NCBI RefSeq assembly: GCF_030930995.1 | Contig: NZ_CP133217.1 | Coordinates: 2,656,001-2,720,000 of the forward strand | Source: Thiothrix subterranea | GTDB taxonomy: Bacteria; Pseudomonadota; Gammaproteobacteria; Thiotrichales; Thiotrichaceae | DNA: 64,000 bases | Direction of reading: 5' to 3' | Shown here: positions 49,987 through 60,300 of the stretch, in pieces | Layout: each line of letters begins with the position of its first letter | How positions within the stretch are numbered: position 1 is the first letter of the stretch | The notes under the pieces: model-generated | Told to the model about the DNA's origin: nothing | The model's database searches: none | Seen by the model: only the letters and a program-made list of their open reading frames with translations | Program-made: the position numbers and the translations under genes

Positions 49987-51033
49987 TTAGGCGGGTCTTT
50001 TATACGTGCGGGTTGAGCCACGCACAATCAGTTCTACGGGCAATACCGTCTGGCTATGCCCCATGTCCTTATGGTTGATTTCCGCGTGCAGCAATTGAGT
50101 GATTTCATAACCAGCGGCGCGAATCGACGAACTGGTGGTGGTCAAGGGCGGGTCAAATTTATCCGCTTGCAAATAGGGCAGGTGGTCATCGTGCGCAATC
50201 AGGGCAATATCATGCCCCGGTTCTAAGCCGTGATGGCGAATCGCTCGCATTGCGCCCAACGCCAAAATCATGCTGCCGACAATAAATGCACTGGGGCGGG
50301 GGCGTTGCAACAGCAAGCGCGAGACCGAATTGAAGCCGTGTTCCTCGGTCATGCTGCCTTGCGAACACACCAATTGTGGGTCGTAAGTGACCCCGTGTTC
50401 TTGCAAGGCTTGGCGGTAGCCTGCGTGCCGGTCACGCGCAAAAGTCATGCTTTCATCACCGTTGACGAGGCTAATGCGTTGATGCCCCAAGTCCAGCAGC
50501 AAGCGCGTGGCATTGGCAAATGCGCCTTGGTTGTCGATGTCGAGGTAGGAATACGGAAAGGCGCAATCGGTGCGCCCGTGCAATACGAACGGAAAATCGG
50601 ATTCCGCCAAACACGCTACCCGTGCATCCTGCAAGGTCGGGCTGCTGATCAGAATACCGTCCACCCGCCCAGAAATCGCGAGTTGTTGGTAAGCCTGCAA
50701 TTCATTGCTGCGCGGTGTGGGCATGATGGTCATGTCCATGTCAGCTTCGGCGAGGAACTGTGCAATGCCTGCCATGAATTCACCGAAAACGGGTTCCATG
50801 AATAAGTTTTGTTCGATGGGCAGGATAATACCGATGTGTTCGGTGCGTCCCGTTGCCAGCGATTTGGCATTGGGGTTGGGACGATAATTCAGCTCAATGG
50901 CGGCTTGCATGACCCGTTCACGGGTACGTTCGCTGACTTCGGGATACCCGTTTAATGCGCGGCTGACCGTGGTTTGGGAGAGTCCGAGGCTTTGGGATAA
51001 CTCTTTCAGATTCATGCGTAAGGTGTCGTCCAT
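49987..51033 (-). CDS. LacI-family repressor of alpha-glucoside use
   Basis: The 348-residue protein has an N-terminal LacI helix-turn-helix (MNLKELSQSLGLSQTTVSRALNGYPEVSERTRERVMQAA). The hinge helix RPNPNAKSLATGRT and a Peripla_BP_3 sugar-sensing domain follow. It resembles AglR-type regulators. It lies between two alpha-glucosidase genes, and three CAAAGCGCTTTG-like operators flank it and the transporter operon. Start taken at ATG 51033; ATG 51015 is an alternative, and neither has a strong ribosome-binding site. It probably represses itself too through operator 3. Confidence 0.93.
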   Translation of the reverse strand: MDDTLRMNLKELSQSLGLSQTTVSRALNGYPEVSERTRERVMQAAIELNYRPNPNAKSLATGRTEHIGIILPIEQNLFMEPVFGEFMAGIAQFLAEADMDMTIMPTPRSNELQAYQQLAISGRVDGILISSPTLQDARVACLAESDFPFVLHGRTDCAFPYSYLDIDNQGAFANATRLLLDLGHQRISLVNGDESMTFARDRHAGYRQALQEHGVTYDPQLVCSQGSMTEEHGFNSVSRLLLQRPRPSAFIVGSMILALGAMRAIRHHGLEPGHDIALIAHDDHLPYLQADKFDPPLTTTSSSIRAAGYEITQLLHAEINHKDMGHSQTVLPVELIVRGSTRTYKRPA

Positions 51034-51082
51034 GATTGATGTTAGATTGTTTTGATTCTAGTCTTAAAAAATCCTGCATACA

Positions 51083-51112
51083 ATTTAAAGCGCTTTGGAT
51101 TTGTGGTGTAAT
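51083..51112 (+). promoter_or_regulatory. LacI operator 3 in the divergent lacI / alpha-glucosidase 2 promoter
   Basis: ATTTAAAGCGCTTTGGAT at 51083-51100 matches the palindrome with 7 of 9 positions in each half. It overlaps TTTAAA (-35, 51084-51089), with TGTAAT as -10 (51107-51112) after a 17-base spacer. Its position allows control of alpha-glucosidase 2 and autoregulation of the repressor. Confidence 0.7.
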
Positions 51113-51157
51113 GTGCGTTCATACCAAACAGAATGACTACCAAAGGAGCAACAAGCT

Positions 51158-52798
51158 ATGCAGACGTATTTACAGTTGGGCGGTGACAGCGACTGGTGGA
51201 AAGGGGCGGTGATTTACCAAATTTACCCGCGTTCGTATCAGGATTCCAATGGCGATGGGATTGGGGATTTGCCGGGGATTATTCAGCGGCTGCCTTATAT
51301 TGCGGCACTGGGGGTGGATGCGATTTGGATTTCACCGTTTTTTACGTCACCGATGAAAGATTTTGGCTACGATGTGGCGGATTATTGCGATGTTGATCCG
51401 TTATTTGGAGTGTTGGATGACTTTAAAACATTGTTGAGTACGGCGCATCAGTTGGGTGTGCGGGTGCTGATTGATTTGGTGTTGTCGCATACGTCGGATC
51501 AGCACCCGTGGTTTGTGGAAAGCCGTGCGTCAGACACGAACGCCAAAGCGGATTGGTACGTGTGGGCCGATGCTAAAGAAGAAAGCTCGCCACCGACGAA
51601 TTGGTTGTCGATTTTTGGCGGTTCGGCATGGGAATGGGATGCGCACCGCCGCCAGTATTATTTGCATAATTTTCTCACCAGCCAGCCGGATTTGAATTTC
51701 CACAACCGTGACGTGCAAGATGCATTGTTGGATGTGGTGCGGTTCTGGCTGGATTTAGGGGTGGATGGTTTCCGGCTGGATACGGTCAATATGTACGTGC
51801 ATGATCAGCAATTGCGTGACAATCCGCCGATTGGCGACAAGCGCGTGAATGGGATTGATGCAACCAACCCGTATGCCTTACAAGAGCCGCTCTACAATAT
51901 TACCCGCCCGGAAAATCTGGCGTTTTTGGAACGCTTGCGTGGGGTGATGGATGCGTATCCGGCGGTGACATCGGTGGGTGAGTTGGGGGCAGTGACGGAT
52001 ATGTATGCGCGAATTGCGGAGTATACTGAAACGGGTAAGCGTATCCATATGGCGTATAGCTTTGATTTCATGACTAAAGAATTCAGTGCGGCACATATTC
52101 GGCGCGTCGCAGAAAATATGCAGGCGAAAGGCGGTGGTTGGGCGTGTTGGGCTTTTTCTAATCATGATGTGGTGCGGGTGGTGAGCCGCTGGGGTTTAGA
52201 GCCGCAAGCAGCGCCCTTATTGGTGGCAATTCTGACCAGTTTGCGCGGCAGTGCTTGCCTCTATCAAGGTGAGGAGTTGGGCTTGCCGGAAGCTGAGATT
52301 GCGTTTGAGGATTTGCAAGACCCGTTTGGCATCCGTTTCTGGCCGGAATACAAGGGGCGGGACGGTTGTCGCACGCCGATGCCGTGGGTGAGCGGGGCGG
52401 CAAATGCGGGATTTGCACCGGAGGGCGTGAAAACGTGGTTGCCCGTGCCGAGTGCACATCAGGCACAAGCGGTGGCGGCGCAGGAAGGGATTGACGGCTC
52501 GAATCTGCAACGCATCAGCACATTCTTGCATTGGCGTAAGCAACAGCCGGATTTGCTGAGTGGTGATTGCCAGTTTTTGGATGCGCCAGAGCCGTTGTTG
52601 GTGATGTTGCGCGGTAAGTTGTGTTGCGTATTTAACCTGAGTGCAGCACCGCAAATGTACACGCCGCCGGAAGGGATGACGTTGAACCCGCTGTCAGGCA
52701 ACGGGTTCGATGGCAAGCTGGATGGGGGGGCTTTGCACCTAGAAGGTTACGCTGCCTGTTTTGGTGTGGTTTACAATCCGCCCGCGAATTCTGCGTAG
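51158..52798 (+). CDS. GH13 alpha-glucosidase 2
   Basis: This 546-residue GH13 enzyme is a paralogue of the one at 48.3-49.9 kb, with near-identical starts (WWKGAVIYQIYPRSYQDSNGDGIGDLPGI). The catalytic regions are present: VLIDLVLSHTSDQH, GVDGFRLDTVNMY, SVGELGA and FSNHDVVR. AAAGGAG lies 9 bases upstream of the ATG. No signal peptide. The two enzymes probably differ in linkage preference. The 3' end overlaps the convergent unknown gene by 28 bases. Confidence 0.93.
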   Translation: MQTYLQLGGDSDWWKGAVIYQIYPRSYQDSNGDGIGDLPGIIQRLPYIAALGVDAIWISPFFTSPMKDFGYDVADYCDVDPLFGVLDDFKTLLSTAHQLGVRVLIDLVLSHTSDQHPWFVESRASDTNAKADWYVWADAKEESSPPTNWLSIFGGSAWEWDAHRRQYYLHNFLTSQPDLNFHNRDVQDALLDVVRFWLDLGVDGFRLDTVNMYVHDQQLRDNPPIGDKRVNGIDATNPYALQEPLYNITRPENLAFLERLRGVMDAYPAVTSVGELGAVTDMYARIAEYTETGKRIHMAYSFDFMTKEFSAAHIRRVAENMQAKGGGWACWAFSNHDVVRVVSRWGLEPQAAPLLVAILTSLRGSACLYQGEELGLPEAEIAFEDLQDPFGIRFWPEYKGRDGCRTPMPWVSGAANAGFAPEGVKTWLPVPSAHQAQAVAAQEGIDGSNLQRISTFLHWRKQQPDLLSGDCQFLDAPEPLLVMLRGKLCCVFNLSAAPQMYTPPEGMTLNPLSGNGFDGKLDGGALHLEGYAACFGVVYNPPANSA

Positions 52799-53448
52799 CC
52801 TTGCATAAACGCCAGTTTTTCCTGTGGAAGACTGACGTTCACGCCTGCATCCTGCAATTGTTCCAGCAGTGCTGCGCCTTGGCTTAAAATTGCCAGCAAT
52901 TGCACTTCATCGAACATTTGCAGGGCTAATTGCAGCTCATCCTTGTCGGCAGACAGCAGGGTGGGAACGAGTTCATCGGGGTGAATCGGGGATTCGGGAT
53001 GCAATAAATCCGCCACCAACGGCGCATCCAGCAAGGCAAAATGGGCTTCACGCGCCATTTCTTCCTGATCAAGCTCTCTATGGGCTTGCGCATCATTACC
53101 TGCACCTCGGCGCACGCTGGCCATCATAAATCCCAGCAATTTGCGAATCGCGTCTTTGGTTTTGCTGAGATCGCCGCCAACGCTGGCGGCACTTTCATAC
53201 GCCCGATCCAGTCGGTCTTTGAGCTGCAAAATCACCTCACTCTCAACATTGCCAGTGAGCAAAGTCGTTTCTTCCAGCAAAGCGCGGAATTCGGTGTTGA
53301 AGGTTTGCAGGGCTTCGTGGTCTAGGCGTTGCGCGTCGATGAGGTTGTCATCGTCCAGCGTGGGGGCAGTTGGGAACAGCGGATTGCTGGCTTTGCGGAG
53401 TAAATGACGCTCGTGTGAACCGGGCTGTTCACTGGGTTTGATGATCAT
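52771..53448 (-). CDS. unrecognised soluble protein
   Basis: I do not recognise a domain. From ATG 53448 it is a 225-residue acidic, mostly helical protein. It has a segment of charged helix near residues 45-115 and the leucine-rich LVADLLHPESPIHPDELVPTLLSADKDELQLALQMFDEVQLLAILSQGAALLEQLQ stretch near 142-196. No signal peptide and no cysteine are seen in the chosen frame. An upstream in-frame start would add 14 residues. It overlaps the convergent alpha-glucosidase gene by 28 bases. The consistent codon use supports a real gene. Confidence 0.6.
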   Translation of the reverse strand: MIIKPSEQPGSHERHLLRKASNPLFPTAPTLDDDNLIDAQRLDHEALQTFNTEFRALLEETTLLTGNVESEVILQLKDRLDRAYESAASVGGDLSKTKDAIRKLLGFMMASVRRGAGNDAQAHRELDQEEMAREAHFALLDAPLVADLLHPESPIHPDELVPTLLSADKDELQLALQMFDEVQLLAILSQGAALLEQLQDAGVNVSLPQEKLAFMQGYAEFAGGL

Positions 53449-53539
53449 GGTACAAACTATCCATTCTAAAAATGGTAGTGAATATCGCACACTGACTGGC
53501 TACCGGCAAATGACGGTAGCCAGCGCAGTAGAAATCCGC

Positions 53540-53728
53540 TTAGCTTTTGTTGGTATTCATGCCAATCAGTTTGTAGGCTGGGCAAAAGTTCAGGTAGCCA
53601 GTGGCCAGTAGCGCAATCCCAAGCAGAATCAACAGGAAGCCACCCTTGAACACCAAGCCCCAAATCAGCAGGACAGCGCCTGCCCCGAAGCGGATATTTC
53701 TATCCATGCTGCCAACGTTCTTTTCCAT
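53540..53728 (-). CDS. DUF2892 small membrane protein
   Basis: This 62-residue protein matches DUF2892 (YgaP membrane-domain type). It starts MDRNIRFGAGAVLLIWG after a short lead, with two membrane segments, and has the conserved FCPAYKLIGMNT ending with one cysteine. GAGGTG lies 7 bases before the ATG. DUF2892 proteins often accompany rhodanese domains in sulfur metabolism, but here it stands alone. Confidence 0.88.
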   Translation of the reverse strand: MEKNVGSMDRNIRFGAGAVLLIWGLVFKGGFLLILLGIALLATGYLNFCPAYKLIGMNTNKS

Positions 53729-53816
53729 AAGACACCTCTTTCAGTAGTGAACACAAAAGACCAAATCCATGTTAGCATTCATCTATACCTATCTTAGCAA
53801 GAATCAAGCGGATTTC

Positions 53817-54839
53817 ATGGAATTGCAAAAATTTATACGTAAAATCACTGAAAACGGCTCATTTTCCACCGAAGAAATGACGGATGCGATGCGTACCATC
53901 ATGACAGGTCAGGCGACTCCCGCGCAAATCGGCGGGTTTCTGATTGGCTTGCGAATGCGTGGTGAAACTGTTACCGAAATCAGTGCGGCTGCCAGCGTGA
54001 TGCGCGAATTAGCAACCCGCGTTGAAGTGTCGCCGGAGCATTTGGTGGATACCTGCGGTACGGGCGGGGATTCTTCCGGCACGTTTAATATTTCTACCGC
54101 GAGTGCGTTTGTTGCCGCAGCAGCGGGGGCGCGAGTCGCTAAGCATGGCAACCGTTCGATTTCCAGCAAATCCGGCAGTGCGGATGTGTTGGAAGCAGCG
54201 GGCGTGAATTTGAACATTACCCCTGAACAGGTGGCGCATTGCATCAACACCTTGGGCGTGGGTTTTTTGTTTGCGCAAAAGCACCACAGTGCAATGGGTC
54301 ATGCGAGTGCGCCCCGCCGTGAGTTGGGTGTACGCACCATTTTCAACTTGTTGGGGCCGATGTCGAATCCGGCGAATGCGCCCAATCAAGTGCTGGGCGT
54401 ATTCGATCAACATTGGGTACGCCCGATGGCGGAAGTGCTGAAAAATTTAGGCAGTAAACATGTCATGGTGGTACACGCCGCTGACGGTTTGGATGAAATC
54501 AGCACCGCCGCGCTGACCTTCGTCGCAGAGTTGAAAGACGGTGTGATCACCGAATACACCATCCAACCCGAAGATGTGGGTTTGCAACAGTCCAGCCTCG
54601 ACAGTGTGCGGGTGGAAACGGCGCAAGAAAGCCTGCAACTGATTCAGCGCGTGTTTGCCGGTGAGCAAGGCACCGCGCGTGATATTGTGTGCTTGAATGC
54701 GGGTGCGGCAATTTACGTGGCGGGTCTGGCGGATAGTCATGCCGCTGGCGTTGCCAAAGCGCAGCAAGTGCTGGATTCCGGTGCAGCCGCTGTGCGTTTG
54801 CAGCAATTGATTGACCTAACCAAAAGTTTTGATGCCTGA
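53817..54839 (+). CDS. trpD: anthranilate phosphoribosyltransferase
   Basis: TrpD joins anthranilate to phosphoribosyl pyrophosphate in tryptophan synthesis. The PRPP motif [22 protein letters not shown] is near residues 78-98, followed by [19 protein letters not shown] and [10 protein letters not shown]. The start is taken at ATG 53817 (340 residues, family length); an in-frame extension upstream is not conserved-looking. Its TGA overlaps the trpC ATG (TGATG), so the two are coupled. trpE and trpG are not in the window. Confidence 0.96.
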   Translation: MELQKFIRKITENGSFSTEEMTDAMRTIMTGQATPAQIGGFLIGLRMRGETVTEISAAASVMRELATRVEVSPEHLVDTCGTGGDSSGTFNISTASAFVAAAAGARVAKHGNRSISSKSGSADVLEAAGVNLNITPEQVAHCINTLGVGFLFAQKHHSAMGHASAPRRELGVRTIFNLLGPMSNPANAPNQVLGVFDQHWVRPMAEVLKNLGSKHVMVVHAADGLDEISTAALTFVAELKDGVITEYTIQPEDVGLQQSSLDSVRVETAQESLQLIQRVFAGEQGTARDIVCLNAGAAIYVAGLADSHAAGVAKAQQVLDSGAAAVRLQQLIDLTKSFDA

Positions 54840-55633
54840 TGAGTACCCCTGATATTTTGCAAAAAATCCTGCGCACCAAGCAGGAAGAAATCGCGGCACG
54901 TTCTGCGGTGCGTAGCTTGACACAATTGCAGGCGGAGGCAGCGAGTGCTTCGCCCGGGCGTGGTTTCGAGCAAGCCATGCGTAAGCGTTTGGCAGCGGGT
55001 GAATCGGCGGTGATTGCGGAAATCAAAAAAGCCTCGCCGAGTAAAGGCTTGATTCGTGAAGATTTTGACCCGCCTGCGATTGCGGCGAGCTATGAGCGCG
55101 GGGGGGCGGCGTGTTTGTCGGTGCTGACCGATGCGCAATACTTTCAGGGCAGCGAAAGTTATTTGCAAGCAGCGCGTGCCGCCTGCCAACTGCCCGTTAT
55201 TCGTAAAGACTTCATCGTTGATCGGTATCAGGTTTACGAAGCGCGTGCTATCGGTGCAGATTGCATCTTGCTGATCGTGGCGGCATTGGCTGACGCACAG
55301 ATGACGGATCTGTACGCGCTGGCAACGGAACTGGGCATGGATGCGCTGATTGAAGTGCATGACAAGGATGAACTTGGGCGTGCCTTGCGTCTCAATGCCC
55401 CACTGATCGGTATCAATAACCGCAATTTGCGTACCTTCGAGACTTCCCTGCAAACCACTATTGAGCTGTTGCCCGACGTGCCGGAAAACGTGTTGCTGGT
55501 GACGGAAAGCAGCATTCATACGCCTGCTGATGTCAAGCTGATGCGCGAGCACGGCGTGAATGCGTTTCTGGTCGGCGAAGCCTTGATGCGGGCAGATGAC
55601 CCCGGCACAGCACTCCATAACCTCTTTTTCTAG
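54839..55633 (+). CDS. trpC: indole-3-glycerol phosphate synthase
   Basis: TrpC closes the indole ring. It is a TIM barrel with [59 protein letters not shown] and [13 protein letters not shown] motifs. 264 residues, monofunctional (no fused TrpF). Coupled to trpD. Confidence 0.97.
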   Translation: MSTPDILQKILRTKQEEIAARSAVRSLTQLQAEAASASPGRGFEQAMRKRLAAGESAVIAEIKKASPSKGLIREDFDPPAIAASYERGGAACLSVLTDAQYFQGSESYLQAARAACQLPVIRKDFIVDRYQVYEARAIGADCILLIVAALADAQMTDLYALATELGMDALIEVHDKDELGRALRLNAPLIGINNRNLRTFETSLQTTIELLPDVPENVLLVTESSIHTPADVKLMREHGVNAFLVGEALMRADDPGTALHNLFF

Positions 55634-55653
55634 CAAGCAAGTCGAGATAACTC

Positions 55654-56439
55654 ATGCTGGTACACCCTCAATTTGACCCCGTGGCGATAGCACTTGGCCC
55701 GTTGCAAGTGCATTGGTACGGGCTGATGTATGTGATTGGTTTCCTAGGTTTTCTGATTATTGGCAAGATGCGTTCCAAAGAGCCAAACAGTGTTATGAAC
55801 CCGGATCGGGTAGATGACATGATGTTCTGGGGCGCGATTGGCGTGGTTGCCGGTGGGCGCATTGGTTACATGCTGTTTTATAACCTGAAAGGCTTGTTGT
55901 CTGACCCGGTGTCTTTGTTTCAGATTTGGGATGGCGGCATGAGTTTCCACGGCGGTTTGCTGGGGGTGATTCTGGCGATGTTCTTGCTGGCACGGCGTTG
56001 GAAACTGAATTTCTTTCAGGTCAGTGATTTTGTTGCACCACTCGTACCGATTGGCTTGGGAGCGGGACGTATCGGTAATTTCATCAACGGTGAATTGTGG
56101 GGCAGGGCGACGGATGTGCCATGGGGTATGGTGTTTCCGCAAGTGGATAATATTGCGCGTCACCCATCACAGCTTTATCAAGCGTTTTTGGAAGGCTTGG
56201 TGCTGTTCATCGTGCTGAATTGGTTTAGAAAACGTTCGCCACCCGTGGGGGCGATTTCTGGCTTATTCCTTGTTGGTTATGGCATGGCGCGGATTATTGT
56301 GGAATTTGTGCGTGAACCGGATGCGCAACTCGGCTACGTGGCATGGGGTTGGGTCACGCAAGGGCAGGTGTTGAGTGTGCCGATGATTCTGCTCGGCGTG
56401 TTGTTTATGTGGTTTGCGTATAAAAAGGCGAAGGCATGA
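55654..56439 (+). CDS. lgt: prolipoprotein diacylglyceryl transferase
   Basis: Lgt adds diacylglycerol to the lipobox cysteine of prolipoproteins in the inner membrane. It has about seven membrane segments and the family signature [16 protein letters not shown] near residues 136-150, plus [11 protein letters not shown] near 92. The 261-residue length is normal. Its end overlaps thyA by 4 bases (ATGA), the common lgt-thyA pair. Confidence 0.97.
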   Translation: MLVHPQFDPVAIALGPLQVHWYGLMYVIGFLGFLIIGKMRSKEPNSVMNPDRVDDMMFWGAIGVVAGGRIGYMLFYNLKGLLSDPVSLFQIWDGGMSFHGGLLGVILAMFLLARRWKLNFFQVSDFVAPLVPIGLGAGRIGNFINGELWGRATDVPWGMVFPQVDNIARHPSQLYQAFLEGLVLFIVLNWFRKRSPPVGAISGLFLVGYGMARIIVEFVREPDAQLGYVAWGWVTQGQVLSVPMILLGVLFMWFAYKKAKA

Positions 56440-57230
56440 AGCAATACCTCGATTTAATGCGCCATGTCCGTGATCGCGGTGTCGTCAAAGCCGATCGCAC
56501 GGGTACGGGTACGGTGTCGATATTCGGTTATCAGATGCGCTTTGATTTGAGTGCTGGGTTTCCGGTTGTTACTACCAAAAAATTGCACTTGCGCTCGATT
56601 ATTCACGAGTTGCTGTGGTTTCTGAAGGGCGATACCAATATTCGTTACCTCAAGGATAATGGGGTTAGTATTTGGGATGAATGGGCGGATGAAAGCGGTG
56701 AACTGGGGCCGGTTTACGGCTATCAATGGCGTAATTGGCCGACTCCTGATGGGCGGCATATTGACCAAATTGCCCAAATTATCCAGCAATTGAAAACCAA
56801 CCCGGATTCGCGCCGCATTATCGTCAGCGCGTGGAATGTGGCGGATGTGGATAATATGGCATTGCCACCGTGTCACGCTTTTTTCCAGTTTTACGTGGCG
56901 GAAGGTAAGCTGTCTTGTCAGTTGTACCAGCGCAGTGCGGATATTTTTCTGGGTGTGCCGTTCAATATTGCCTCCTACGCCTTGTTGACGCTGATGGTGG
57001 CGCAGGTCACGGGGCTGCAACCCGGTGAATTTATTCACACGCTGGGGGATGCACATTTGTATTCCAACCATTTGGAACAAGTAGAATTGCAACTGAGTCG
57101 CGAACCGCACCCCTTGCCGCAGATGAAGTTGAACCCCGCAGTGACTGATTTGTTCGCATTTACTTATGATGACTTTGAATTGGTTGATTACGCACACCAT
57201 CCGCTGATTAAAGCACCAATCGCGGTTTGA
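56436..57230 (+). CDS. thyA: thymidylate synthase
   Basis: ThyA methylates dUMP to dTMP with methylenetetrahydrofolate. The catalytic Cys lies in [13 protein letters not shown] (about residue 146), preceded by DPNSRRII-type [32 protein letters not shown] and the C-terminal PLIKAPIAV are typical. 264 residues, standard. Coupled to lgt. Confidence 0.98.
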   Translation: MKQYLDLMRHVRDRGVVKADRTGTGTVSIFGYQMRFDLSAGFPVVTTKKLHLRSIIHELLWFLKGDTNIRYLKDNGVSIWDEWADESGELGPVYGYQWRNWPTPDGRHIDQIAQIIQQLKTNPDSRRIIVSAWNVADVDNMALPPCHAFFQFYVAEGKLSCQLYQRSADIFLGVPFNIASYALLTLMVAQVTGLQPGEFIHTLGDAHLYSNHLEQVELQLSREPHPLPQMKLNPAVTDLFAFTYDDFELVDYAHHPLIKAPIAV

Positions 57231-57345
57231 CTAGCGCCGCCCACTCACGCAAACTATTGGCATAATAATAGTGTGGATACGCTCAAGTTCCACACCCAGC
57301 CCACCGTTAATGGCAACCCGTTCCACTCTTATCGAAGGTAGTTCC

Positions 57346-60300
57346 ATGACTCGCTCAATCAAGAAACTTCTGGTCGCCAACCGTGGCGAAATTGCGATCC
57401 GTATCCTACGCGCAGCCGCCGAACTCAAGCTGTGTACGGTGTCGATTTACACCTACGAAGACCGTTTTTCACCGCACCGCTACAAGGCGGACGAAGCCTA
57501 CCAGATCGGCAAAGACGACGAGCCGCTCAAGCCCTATCTCGATATTGAAGCCATTATTGAAACCGCGAAACGTCACCATGTTGACGCGATCCACCCCGGT
57601 TACGGCTTCTTGTCTGAAAACGTGCGATTTGCTCAGCGTTGTCGCGAAGAGGGTATTATTTTCGTGGGGCCGACCCCTGAAGCGATGCAGCGTTTAGGCG
57701 ACAAAGTTGCCGCGAAAGAAAACGCCATCACCGCTGGTTTGCCCGTCATTGAAGACAGCCGCGAACCGCTGGATACGGTGGAAATTGCTCGTCGCGAAGC
57801 CGACCGTATTGGCTACCCGCTGATGCTCAAAGCCGCGTCGGGCGGTGGTGGACGTGGGATGCGCGTATTGCGTGACCCGTCGCAATTGGAAGGTGCGTAC
57901 CACGATGCGCGTAACGAAGCGCTAAAAGCCTTCGGCGACGCTACCGTTTTCCTCGAAAAATACATCGACTCGCCCAAGCACATCGAAATCCAGATTTTGG
58001 GGGATACGCACGGTAATCTGGTGCATTTGTACGAGCGTGATTGCTCGGTGCAACGCCGCTTCCAGAAAGTGGTGGAAGTTGCGCCCAGCACCAGTTTGAA
58101 AGATGAAACCCGCGAAAATCTGTATAAATACGCCCTAGCCATTACCCGCCACGTGGATTATTCCTGCGCCGGTACGGTTGAATTCTTGGTCGATAAAGAC
58201 GAGCGCATTTACTTCATCGAAGTGAACCCGCGTGTGCAGGTGGAACACACCATCACCGAAGAAATTACTGGCATCGACATTGTTCGCAGCCAGATTTTAA
58301 TCGCTGGCGGTGCGCGGTTGGATGACCCTGAAATCGGTATTCCCAACCAAGAATCGGTCGAATGCAACGGTTATGCGGTGCAGTGTCGCATCACCACCGA
58401 AGACCCTGAAAACGGCTTCAAACCGGATTACGGCACAATTATCGCCTACCGCAGCAGCGGCGGTTTCGGCGTGCGGCTGGATGCTGGTGCAGCTTACCCC
58501 GGTGCGAAAGTATCGCCGTTTTTCGATTCCATGCTGGTCAAAGTGACGACGTGGGGGCGCACGCTGGAAGGTGCTGCCAACCGTAACTTACGTGCTTTGC
58601 AGGAATTCCGCATCCGTGGCGTGAAAACCAATATCGGTTTCCTCGAAAACGTGTTGCAACACGAAGTATTTACCACGGGCAAGTGCGCGGTGACGTTCAT
58701 CGACAATCACCCCGAACTGTTCCACACTGCTTTGCGCTTTGACCGTGGCACCAAAACGCTGAAATTCATCGGCAATGTGACCGTTAACGGCAACCCAGAT
58801 GTGAAATACGTCGACCCTAACAAGCATTTCCGCAAGCCGATCATTCCCGATTTCGACAAGCTAGGCGCATACCCTAAGGGCAGCAAAAACTTGCTGGACG
58901 AAATGGGTGCAGAAAAATTCTGCCAATGGGTGAAAGACCAGCCGAACATTTTCTACACCGATACCACCTTGCGTGATGCGCACCAGTCCTTACTGGCAAC
59001 CCGTGTGCGTACCGACGATATGATGAAAATTGCGGAAGGTTTGGCGAAAAACCACCCGCAATTATTCTCGTTGGAACTGTGGGGCGGCGCGACGTTTGAC
59101 GTGGCAATGCGCTTTTTGCACGAATGTCCGTGGGATCGTCTCAAGCTGTTGCGTGAAGCGATTCCGAATATCCTATTCCAGATGCTGTTCCGTGGCTCGA
59201 ATGCGGTCGGTTATACCGCCTACCCCGACAATGTGGTGGAAGCCTTCATCGAAAAGTCGTGGGAAAACGGTATTGACGTATTCCGTATCTTCGACTCCTT
59301 GAACTGGATCGAAGGGATGCGTAAATCCATTCAGTGCGTGCGTGAGCGTACTGGCGGGATTGCAGAGGGCACGATTTGCTATACCGGCGATGTGTTGAAC
59401 AAAGATCCGTCCAATAAATTCAACTTGCAATATTATTTGGATTTGGCGAAGCAGTTGGAAGATGCGGGTGCGCACATGCTGGCGGTCAAGGATATGGCAG
59501 GCGTGTTGAAGCCGTATGCGGCGACCACCTTGATTACTGCGTTGAAAGAATCGGTGAACATTCCGATTCATTTGCACACGCATGATACCGCGTCGATTCA
59601 ATCCGCGACTTTGCTGAAAGCGATTGAAGCGGGTGTGGACATTGTGGATGGTTGCATGAGTTCCATGTCGGGGCTGACTTCACAGGTCAACTTGAACTCG
59701 TTGATTGCAGCGATGGAAGGGCAGCCGCGTGAACAGCCGTACAATCTCAAGTCGTTGAATGCTTACGCGAATTACTGGGAAGACGTGCGCGAAATGTACT
59801 ATCCGTTCGAGTCTGGCTTGAAAGCGGGGACGGCGGAAGTGTACAACCACGAAATTCCGGGTGGTCAATATTCCAACCTGCGTCCGCAAGCGATTGCGCT
59901 GGGCTTGGAACACAAGTTCGAGGAAGTGAAGGAAAACTACGCTGTAGTCAACCGCATGTTCGGCGACATTGTGAAAGTTACTCCGTCGTCCAAAGTCGTC
60001 GGCGATATGGCGATTTACATGACCTCCAACGGTTTGACTGAGCAGGATGTGATGGAACGTGGTCGCACTTTGGCGTTCCCTGATTCCGTGATCGACCTGT
60101 TCAAAGGCGGCTTGGGACAAGTACCGGGCGGTTTCCCGAAAGACTTGAGTGACATCATTCTCAAAGGCGAGAAGCCGTACACGGGTCGTCCGAATGATCA
60201 CTTGAAGCCGGTGGATTTGGATGCGGCATTTGAGGCGTTTAAGCAGGAGTTTGACCCTGAGCAAACGTTCCTCGATTTCCTGTCGTTCACCATGTATCCG

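Noticed and set aside
26243-52798. Sugar region as a recent genomic island
   Set aside because: No integrase, tRNA, direct repeats or transposase at either side, and codon use looks like that of the flanking genes, apart from a more A+T-rich start of glk.
54737-55636. 299-residue antisense open frame over trpC
   Set aside because: trpC is complete and well conserved; the opposite frame has no recognisable domain.
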